A stretch of 29,182 bases of DNA from an uncultured Lachnospiraceae bacterium. GTDB taxonomy: Bacteria > Bacillota > Clostridia > Lachnospirales > Lachnospiraceae. This document shows, piece by piece, positions 23,475 through 29,182 of this stretch. The DNA lies in contig CAJTJZ010000009.1 in the NCBI GenBank assembly GCA_910576895.1, positions 54,277 to 83,458 of the forward strand, written 5' to 3'. How positions within the stretch are numbered: position 1 is the stretch's first letter; each line of letters begins with the position of its first letter. The notes beneath the pieces were generated by a model that was not told the DNA's origin, did not search any database, and saw only the letters and a program-made list of their open reading frames with translations. The position numbers and the translations under genes are program-made.

Positions 23475-24011
23475 ATGTATAGTATTTGTTTAGTAAACCC
23501 TTCTATGACATATGCAGAGGATATATGGAAGTTTCGTCAGGAAGTATTATATTCTAAAGATGCAGAGAGGGATAAGTTTGCAGGGTGTTGTAGCTTAGAA
23601 AAGTGTACTTCAGCAAAAGAATGGATTCACTTTGTAGAAGAGCGTAGTGTCGTTGAAACGTGTCCAAAAGACAAAGCTCCTTCTGTTACATTTCTTGCAG
23701 TCAGGATAAAAGATAATAAGATTGTTGGTATTGCAAATTTGCGGTATCATTTGTCTAATCCTATTCTTGCATTATGGGGCGGTCATATAGGCTATTCTGT
23801 TCGTCCAAGTGAGCGAAGAAAAGGCTATGCAAAAGAGATGTTACAGCAGGCGGTCAGCCGTTGTCCATCTTTAGGTATAGATAGATTACTGGTGACTTGC
23901 GATTCCAGTAATTTGCCAAGTAAAAAAACAATACTTGCTTGTGGTGGTGTTTATGAAAAAAGTGTAATGGTAGATGGTGAGCCTGTAGAACGGTATTGGA
24001 TTAGTATATAG
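23475..24011 (+). CDS. GNAT-family N-acetyltransferase
   Basis: A 178-residue acetyltransferase. The acetyl-CoA loop is visible as GYSVRPSERRKGYAKEML (R-x-x-G-x-A motif A), preceded by beta-4 GHIGY and followed by LLVTCDSSNLPSKK and ACGGVYEK (motif B). The ATG at 23475, with GGTGA eight bases ahead, is preferred over the GTG at 23463, which lies in that ribosome site. It transfers an acetyl group to an amine of a small molecule or protein N-terminus; the substrate is unknown. Neighbours give no clue. Confidence 0.9.
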   Translation: MYSICLVNPSMTYAEDIWKFRQEVLYSKDAERDKFAGCCSLEKCTSAKEWIHFVEERSVVETCPKDKAPSVTFLAVRIKDNKIVGIANLRYHLSNPILALWGGHIGYSVRPSERRKGYAKEMLQQAVSRCPSLGIDRLLVTCDSSNLPSKKTILACGGVYEKSVMVDGEPVERYWISI

Positions 24012-24099
24012 CGAGTTGTTTAGGTGAACTACCTACTAAATAAAGTGGTATTGTTTTCTTAGACTGGTTCTTTAGATTCAATAGAAGGGTGTGCTTAAT

Positions 24100-25305
24100 A
24101 TGATAGAGGTAAAAGGAAAGTATAATACAGCAAAGGTATTTACAGAGGTAATCGATGAGGCTTCTATTGCAGAAATCATAACTTTATGTAATCAAGAGTT
24201 TACAAAAGAAAGTAAGATTCGATTAATGCCAGATGTTCATGCAGGTGCTGGCTGTACCATAGGCACTACTATGACAATCACAGATAAGATTGTTCCAAAT
24301 CTTGTTGGCGTGGATATTGGGTGCGGTATGGAAGTGATTAAGGTAAAGGAGAAACACTTAGAACTTCAGAAGTTAGATAAATTAATTTATAAGAAAATTC
24401 CTTCTGGTTTTAGTATTCGTGAGTCAGCTCACCGTTATATAAAGTATATTACTTTAGATAGGCTGCGTTGTTACTCCAAAATTAATATGCGTAAAGCAGA
24501 GAATAGTCTGGGTACTTTAGGCGGTGGCAATCATTTTATAGAAGTAGATAAAGGCGAGGATGGAAGCATTTATGTTGTTGTGCATTCTGGCAGCAGACAT
24601 CTTGGGCTAGAAGTAGCTAAGTATTATCAAGAGGAAGGTTACAAGACATTGACTCATTACTCCCATGCAGAAATAGAAGATGTAATCCAGAGATTGAAGA
24701 AAGAAGGTAGACAACAAGAGATTCAAAAGACTTTAAAACAGATGCAAGATTCTAAACAAACAAGCATTCCGAAATCTTTAGCTTATGTATCAGGCAGTCT
24801 TTTTGATGATTATCTACATGATATGAAAATTATACAAACATATGCAGAATGGAATCGTAAAGCTATAATGGATGAAATTATCAAAGGAATGAAACTTCAT
24901 GTAGTAGAACAATTTACCACGATTCATAATTATATTGATTTAGATGCTATGATATTGCGAAAAGGTGCAGTTTCTGCAAGAAAAGGTGAGAAATTGTTGA
25001 TTCCTATTAATATGAGAGATGGATCTTTAATTTGCATAGGCAAAGGAAATGATGATTGGAATCAGTCTGCACCTCATGGTGCTGGTCGGTTAATGAGTCG
25101 TTCTAAGGCAAAGGAATCTTTTACTGTATCTGAGTTTAAGAAACAGATGGAAGGTATTTATACAACTTCAGTAAATATAGGAACTTTAGATGAGTGCCCA
25201 ATGGCTTATAAGAGTATGGATGATATTGTGAATTGTATAGAAGATACGGTTAGTATTGTGCAAGTAATTAAACCCATTTATAATTTTAAAGCAGGAGAAC
25301 AGTAA
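24100..25305 (+). CDS. rtcB: RtcB-family RNA ligase
   Basis: A 401-residue RtcB ligase, which joins RNA 2',3'-cyclic phosphate or 3'-phosphate ends to 5'-OH ends using GTP and manganese. Metal and active-site residues are present: Asp-x-His in PDVHAG, Cys75 in GVDIGCGM, GGGNHFIE with His145, HSGSRH with His162, HNYID with His276, and the GMP-accepting His326 in PHGAGR. The start at ATG 24100 has AGAAGGG upstream; a GTG at 24091 lacks spacing. Neither archease, RtcA, RtcR nor the release factor PrfH lies beside it, so it is an orphan, probably for tRNA or rRNA repair. At 401 residues it matches the short RtcB2-like bacterial type rather than the about 480-residue tRNA-splicing form. Confidence 0.93.
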   Translation: MIEVKGKYNTAKVFTEVIDEASIAEIITLCNQEFTKESKIRLMPDVHAGAGCTIGTTMTITDKIVPNLVGVDIGCGMEVIKVKEKHLELQKLDKLIYKKIPSGFSIRESAHRYIKYITLDRLRCYSKINMRKAENSLGTLGGGNHFIEVDKGEDGSIYVVVHSGSRHLGLEVAKYYQEEGYKTLTHYSHAEIEDVIQRLKKEGRQQEIQKTLKQMQDSKQTSIPKSLAYVSGSLFDDYLHDMKIIQTYAEWNRKAIMDEIIKGMKLHVVEQFTTIHNYIDLDAMILRKGAVSARKGEKLLIPINMRDGSLICIGKGNDDWNQSAPHGAGRLMSRSKAKESFTVSEFKKQMEGIYTTSVNIGTLDECPMAYKSMDDIVNCIEDTVSIVQVIKPIYNFKAGEQ

Positions 25306-25438
25306 TATAAGTTTTTTATTTCCGTATGAAAGGATTTTATCGAAGTTTAAAAACATATAGTTTTCACATCTTGCCCACAAATAATACATACTTTTCTAAT
25401 AAACTGCATTTAAAATGAAGAAAGGCAGGAAATTAGAA

Positions 25439-27202
25439 ATGAGAAAAAATAAAAAGATTGTATGTACAGTGATTTCAAGTTGTGCAATTTTGGTAAGTTT
25501 TATTACGGTAACAGGGATAAGTACTATATATCCACAGGCTTCAGAAAACAGTGGTACAGAAATGGCAGGAAATACAAATACTCCACCATCGCAGGGAGTA
25601 CCTTCAAAAGATGAAATGCCACCAGAACCGCCAAATGGTTTTGATAGTACTACAGGAAATAGACCAGATAATTTAGGAATGCCGCCGGGAGGTACTTCTA
25701 GTGTACCTACTTCTTATTCTGCAATCACTACCTATACAGAAGATACAGAAATTACAGATAAAACAATTACTTCTACAGATTCTGATGAAAATGCTGTACT
25801 AGTACAAAATGGTGCTAATGTGACTATGAAAAATATTACATTAAATCGCATATCTTCTGATAGTACGGGAGGAGATAGTGCTAGTTTTTATGGTGTAGGA
25901 GCTGGGGCTTTAGTTACAGATGGTGTATTAAATGTATCAGATAGTACGATTGATACGGATTCTGCTGGTGGTGCTGGTTTATTTGCTTATGGTAGCGGTA
26001 TTGTAAATGTACAAAATTCAAAAATTTATACAAAAAAGGATACTTCCGGCGGAATTCATGCAGCGGGTGGCGGTACAGTGAATGCCACTAATTTGACAGT
26101 AACTACAGAAGGAAATTCCTCCGCAGCAATTCGCAGTGATAGGGGCGGTGGTACAATGATAGTCAATGGAGGAACGTATACATCAAATGGAAGTGGTTCT
26201 CCAGCAGTTTATTGTACCGCAGATATTACAATTAAGGATGCTGATTTAATTGCCAATGGTTCAGAAGCTGTTTGTATTGAAGGACTTAATTCGCTGAAAT
26301 TAACAAATTGTAATCTGACAGGAAATATGCCAAAGGATTCCCAAAATGATTGTACTTGGAATATTATTTTATATCAAAGTATGTCTGGGGATTCTCAAAT
26401 AGGAAATAGTAATTTTTCTATGGAAGGAGGTACTTTAGCTGCTAAAAATGGTGGTGTATTTTATACTACCAATACAGAAAGTACATTTTATCTTTCTAAT
26501 GTGGATATCCAGTATGCAGATCAAAATGATTTCTTTTTAAAATGTACTGGTAATAGTAATGCCCGTGGATGGGGTTTGAAAGGTGCTAATGGTGCAGATA
26601 GTACATTGAAAGCGGAAAATCAAGATATGCAGGGAGATATTATTTGGGATAGTATTAGTAAATTAGACTTTAATATGAGTAATGGCAGTGTATTAACAGG
26701 TGCAGTAGTTCAAGATGAAAGCAATGCAGGATTTGGTGGTATGGGTTATGCCAATGTAACGATTGATGAATCTTCTAAGTGGATTGTAACAGGAAACAGC
26801 ACAGTAAGTAAATTAAGTTGTCTTGGCACAATTCAAGATATAGAAGGAAATACTGTCAGTATTTTAAATACAGATGGAACTGTAATTTCAAAAGGAAATA
26901 GTGCTTATCATATTACAGTGACTTCTAATTATAATACAAATAATACAGAGATAAATAATACAGGAGTAAATAATACAAAAACAAGCACCACTAAAATTAA
27001 GAAGTCTGTAAAAGTAGGAAAAACAGTTAGGATTAAAGTAGATAAAAATGCTAAGATAATAAAGGTTTCTAAAAAGAAGGTAGTAAAAGCGAAGGTAAAA
27101 GGAAACAAAGTAATCATCAAAGGAAATAAAATTGGAAAATCTACTGTAACAGTGAAGAACCAAAATACTACATATAAAATTATTGTAACTGTAAAATCTT
27201 AG
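25439..27202 (+). CDS. Secreted right-handed beta-helix protein with Ig-like C-terminus
   Basis: About 587 residues from ATG 25439 (AGGA eight bases upstream; the ATG at 25415 has no ribosome site). A signal peptide covers roughly 1-32. Residues 35-90 are a Pro/Gly/Met-rich linker (PPSQG, MPPEPPNG, MPPGG). Residues 90-490 are a beta-helix of short Asn/Ser/Gly/Thr-rich turns, with conserved-looking blocks such as SDENAVLVQNGANVTM and GGIHAAGGGTVNA. Residues about 515-587 are Lys-rich and resemble a group 2 bacterial Ig-like/cell-wall-binding domain (KIGKSTVTVK). Similar proteins occur widely in gut Lachnospiraceae without known role; carbohydrate or surface binding is an inference. There is no LPXTG; the Lys-rich domain may hold it to the wall. 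Confidence 0.8.
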   Translation: MRKNKKIVCTVISSCAILVSFITVTGISTIYPQASENSGTEMAGNTNTPPSQGVPSKDEMPPEPPNGFDSTTGNRPDNLGMPPGGTSSVPTSYSAITTYTEDTEITDKTITSTDSDENAVLVQNGANVTMKNITLNRISSDSTGGDSASFYGVGAGALVTDGVLNVSDSTIDTDSAGGAGLFAYGSGIVNVQNSKIYTKKDTSGGIHAAGGGTVNATNLTVTTEGNSSAAIRSDRGGGTMIVNGGTYTSNGSGSPAVYCTADITIKDADLIANGSEAVCIEGLNSLKLTNCNLTGNMPKDSQNDCTWNIILYQSMSGDSQIGNSNFSMEGGTLAAKNGGVFYTTNTESTFYLSNVDIQYADQNDFFLKCTGNSNARGWGLKGANGADSTLKAENQDMQGDIIWDSISKLDFNMSNGSVLTGAVVQDESNAGFGGMGYANVTIDESSKWIVTGNSTVSKLSCLGTIQDIEGNTVSILNTDGTVISKGNSAYHITVTSNYNTNNTEINNTGVNNTKTSTTKIKKSVKVGKTVRIKVDKNAKIIKVSKKKVVKAKVKGNKVIIKGNKIGKSTVTVKNQNTTYKIIVTVKS

Positions 27203-27247
27203 GATAATAAAAATATTAAGAATAAATACAAATACCTTTTAGTTTCA

Positions 27248-27296
27248 TTTTGGAGTTGCCTTTGTTAAAAAATAATAAGTTTTGGTAACTCCAAAG
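27248..27296 (+). repeat. Long inverted repeat after the beta-helix gene
   Basis: TTGGAGTTGCC (27250-27260) pairs with GGTAACTCCAA (27284-27294), one G-U pair, with two more pairs outside; the loop has 23 bases. No U-run follows. It lies between the gene end and a true terminator and may be an RNA stabiliser or a second, weak terminator. Confidence 0.6.
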
Positions 27297-27329
27297 AAGT
27301 TTTACTGCTTAAACGGCATGGCAGTAATT

Positions 27330-27350
27330 GCTGCTTATAGCAGTTTTTTT
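27330..27350 (+). terminator. Rho-independent terminator of the beta-helix gene
   Basis: CTGCT (27331-27335) and AGCAG (27339-27343) around TAT, followed by seven T. A second hairpin, ACTGC (27304-27308) with GCAGT (27321-27325), lies just before it. Confidence 0.75.
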
Positions 27351-27374
27351 GATCGCCAGTATAATTATTTATTT

Positions 27375-27548
27375 CTATGTATCCTTTTCTGATATTTGTT
27401 CTATATAATGCTTAATCTCTTGTGTTCCCTTATTGACAGCTTTGCCTATCTCATTTTCACTATCTTCTATAGCACTTTTTACTGCCCATTTAATCACAAA
27501 ATACTGTAAAACTAGATTAATGGCAATCATAATAAGTCCTTCTATCAT
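27375..27548 (-). CDS. Small membrane protein, 57 residues, unknown function
   Basis: The minus strand encodes MIEGLIMIAINLVLQYFVIK followed by a charged amphipathic tail ending EQISEKDT. The first 20-23 residues are a single membrane helix; the rest is a soluble helix. A perfect AAGGAGG ribosome site lies ten bases before the ATG, so translation is likely. It stands alone on the minus strand between a terminator (27330-27350) and the divergent two-component genes. I do not recognise the family; small single-span proteins with a helical tail are often regulators of membrane complexes, which is only a guess. It fills most of the otherwise gene-free stretch 27203-27693. Confidence 0.65.
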   Translation of the reverse strand: MIEGLIMIAINLVLQYFVIKWAVKSAIEDSENEIGKAVNKGTQEIKHYIEQISEKDT

Positions 27549-27693
27549 ATCTATTTTTCCTCCTTTTCTTTTTTATCAATTGTAACATAAAATTATAATA
27601 ATGGAAAGATAATATAATATTTTAAGCAAAAATTTTGAAAATCTCCATAATAGATTCAAAAAAGTATGTTATGCTATATCAGGAGGTGTCTTT

Positions 27694-28362
27694 ATGCAAA
27701 AAATATTAATTGTAGAAGATGATTTATCTATACAGGAATTATTACATGATTTTATACAAGAAGCAGGATATCAAGTTGTATTGGCTTCTGATGGAGTAGA
27801 AGCTATTGCAAAATATTCTAAACAACATTATGACTTAATACTGCTTGATATTATGCTTCCAAAAATTGATGGTTATGGTGTTTGTGAAGTTATCAGACAA
27901 AAATCGAATGTACCTATTATTATGCTTACTGCTTTAGATGGAGAAGAAAATCAGATTAAAGGTTTGGATTTACAGGCAGACGATTATATTACAAAACCTT
28001 TTTCCATGCCTGTTTTATTGCGAAAAATTGCTGCTGTGCTACGCCGTTCATCAGGGCAAGATATGCCACAGATGATGTATTATAAGAATTTAACACTTGA
28101 TTTAGATGGATATAAGGTTTACATAGGAAAAGAAAGTATTGCTCTTACTCCTCGTGAGTTTGAAATACTTCGGGAATTGCTTATTCATAAAGGAAGGATT
28201 TTAACAAGGCAAAATTTATTACAAACACTTTGGAAATATGAATTTTTCGGTGAGGAACGAATTATTGATACCCATATAAAAAATTTACGAAAAAAACTTG
28301 GAACTGCTGATTATATAGAAACGATTAGAGGAGTTGGATATAGAATTGATAAAGAAGATTAA
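27694..28362 (+). CDS. OmpR/VanR-family response regulator
   Basis: A 222-residue regulator. The receiver has Glu8-Asp-Asp10 (VEDD), phosphoacceptor Asp52 in LLDIMLPK, Thr79 (MLTA) and Lys101 (ITKPF). The winged helix (about 130-220) includes TPREFEILRELL, IDTHIKNLRKKL and IRGVGYRI. AGGAGGTG five bases before ATG is a strong ribosome site. The stop overlaps the start of the kinase gene by 17 bases, so the two are co-expressed. The promoter region has a TGT-TATGCT -10-like box but no good -35, consistent with activation by the regulator itself. The target genes probably lie beyond the window. Confidence 0.95.
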   Translation: MQKILIVEDDLSIQELLHDFIQEAGYQVVLASDGVEAIAKYSKQHYDLILLDIMLPKIDGYGVCEVIRQKSNVPIIMLTALDGEENQIKGLDLQADDYITKPFSMPVLLRKIAAVLRRSSGQDMPQMMYYKNLTLDLDGYKVYIGKESIALTPREFEILRELLIHKGRILTRQNLLQTLWKYEFFGEERIIDTHIKNLRKKLGTADYIETIRGVGYRIDKED

Positions 28363-29182
28363 AAGTAAATTGTCGGTCAAAGTATTTTTACTCACAGCCT
28401 TTTTAATGATAGCTTGTTGCAGTATAACATACTGCTGTATTGTTCATTTTGCTCCATATATATATTCACATAATTTATCTGATATAGACGAAATCGTTTA
28501 CGAGCTATCTATGGTTTTTTCTGATAGTAGCCCGCAAGATTTTCCGTTCCTTATTCAGGATTATAGTAAGTTCCTTTCAGAATATAGTGATGATGAATTT
28601 GTTTTTCATATATTCAAAAGTTCTGGTGAAGAACTAGCACTATCAAATTTAAATACTATCACTGGAAAAAGGATTGAAGATTTTGCAGAAATAGAAAAAT
28701 CCAAACAATATACGGTTTCTTTAATCAATGGAATTGAAGAATATACGTTATTTGCCACGAAAAACATAAAGAAAGAAAGTCAAATAGTTGTGACTCTTCA
28801 AAAAACGCTCCCCATGTTGAGCATTATTATTTTGTTTGTATCCATAATTGCGAGTTCTTTTTATACTTGGTATATGACAAAACCAATTAATAAAATAAGC
28901 AAATTATCAAAGCAAATGGCTGATATGGATTTTAGCGGAATTTGTTCTTCTGGACGCACTGATGAAATAGGCGTGTTATCTGACAACTTAAATACACTCT
29001 CCCAGAAATTGAAAACAACTCTTTCAGAATTGCAAGAAGCCAATCAAAAGTTACAAGCTGATATTGATATGGAAAGACGGCTTGAAAAACAGCGGGTAGA
29101 ATTTTTTGCAGCAGCTTCCCATGAATTAAAAACGCCTATCACTATTATCAAAGGGCAGCTTCAAGGTATGCTTTATCAAGTG
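28346..29182 (+). CDS. Sensor histidine kinase, 5' part (3' end outside window)
   Basis: An open frame of 279 codons runs off the window end. Starting at TTG 28346 inside the regulator gene, it encodes a membrane helix (about 10-32), an extracellular sensor region (about 33-155), a second helix (about 156-175), a HAMP linker (about 176-230) with coiled coil, and the phosphoacceptor box FFAAASHELKTPITII. The ATP-binding domain is missing because of the window edge. AGAGGAG lies 12 bases before the TTG, a little far, so the start is somewhat uncertain; no better start exists upstream. It is the partner of the regulator at 27694-28362. The sensor part is rich in acidic residues and its ligand is unknown. 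Confidence 0.9.
   Translation, partial: MIKKIKSKLSVKVFLLTAFLMIACCSITYCCIVHFAPYIYSHNLSDIDEIVYELSMVFSDSSPQDFPFLIQDYSKFLSEYSDDEFVFHIFKSSGEELALSNLNTITGKRIEDFAEIEKSKQYTVSLINGIEEYTLFATKNIKKESQIVVTLQKTLPMLSIIILFVSIIASSFYTWYMTKPINKISKLSKQMADMDFSGICSSGRTDEIGVLSDNLNTLSQKLKTTLSELQEANQKLQADIDMERRLEKQRVEFFAAASHELKTPITIIKGQLQGMLYQV

Noticed and set aside
24021..24035. TAGGT-GAACT-ACCTA inverted repeat before rtcB
   Set aside because: Only five-base arms, no matching promoter geometry; expected by chance in AT-rich DNA.
27248..27296. Inverted repeat considered as a recombination (att) site
   Set aside because: No recombinase nearby and no second copy in the window; an RNA hairpin after a gene end explains it better.

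Overview
The window is AT-rich and gene-dense. It has Shine-Dalgarno sites of the AGGAGG type, sigma-A-like promoters, OmpR-type two-component systems, TrkAH, a SpeI-free ordinary set of Clostridia genes and proteins most like those of gut Lachnospiraceae. A low-GC Clostridia (probably Lachnospiraceae) chromosome is the best guess; this is inferred from base composition and protein style, not from a marker gene. No rRNA, tRNA, CRISPR array or intact insertion sequence was seen.

Left part (1-5322): the 3' end of a coiled-coil protein converges on a minus-strand signalling/transport cluster. In its direction of transcription this reads: secreted beta-solenoid DUF4097-like protein, response regulator, ABC ATPase, ABC-2 permease, histidine kinase. 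The regulator has its own promoter. The transporter-kinase operon starts behind four helically phased CTTAAC repeats, a probable regulator-binding array partly inside the end of the regulator gene.

Housekeeping block (5469-9875): a strong extended -10 promoter drives trkA-trkH (potassium uptake), followed by rlmD (rRNA methyltransferase) behind a long intercistronic RNA hairpin.

Restriction island and debris (9876-19130): a small XRE-type regulator broken by one in-frame TAG precedes a complete type I restriction-modification operon, hsdM-hsdS-hsdR. Downstream lies a graveyard: a frameshifted hsdS fragment, a truncated VanR-like response regulator, a Phd/YefM antitoxin lacking a start codon, C-terminus and toxin, an apparently intact lipoprotein, and a second degraded copy of the response-regulator fragment. 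This looks like a site of repeated insertion and decay.

Right part (19143-29182): a MerR regulator diverges from a short-chain dehydrogenase around a textbook MerR spacer operator. Then come a coupled pair (C45-type Ntn hydrolase and class C beta-lactamase-fold hydrolase), a ferredoxin-like tail of a lost aldo/keto reductase, a zinc-ribbon NUDIX hydrolase, a GNAT acetyltransferase, an orphan RtcB RNA ligase, a large secreted beta-helix protein with an Ig-like C-terminus, a 57-residue membrane protein on the minus strand, and a second two-component system whose kinase runs off the window end.

I found no clear new defence or mobile system. The most unusual items are the exact 20-residue two-rung repeat protein, the phased operator array, the coupled C45/serine hydrolase pair, and the decayed restriction-island flanks.
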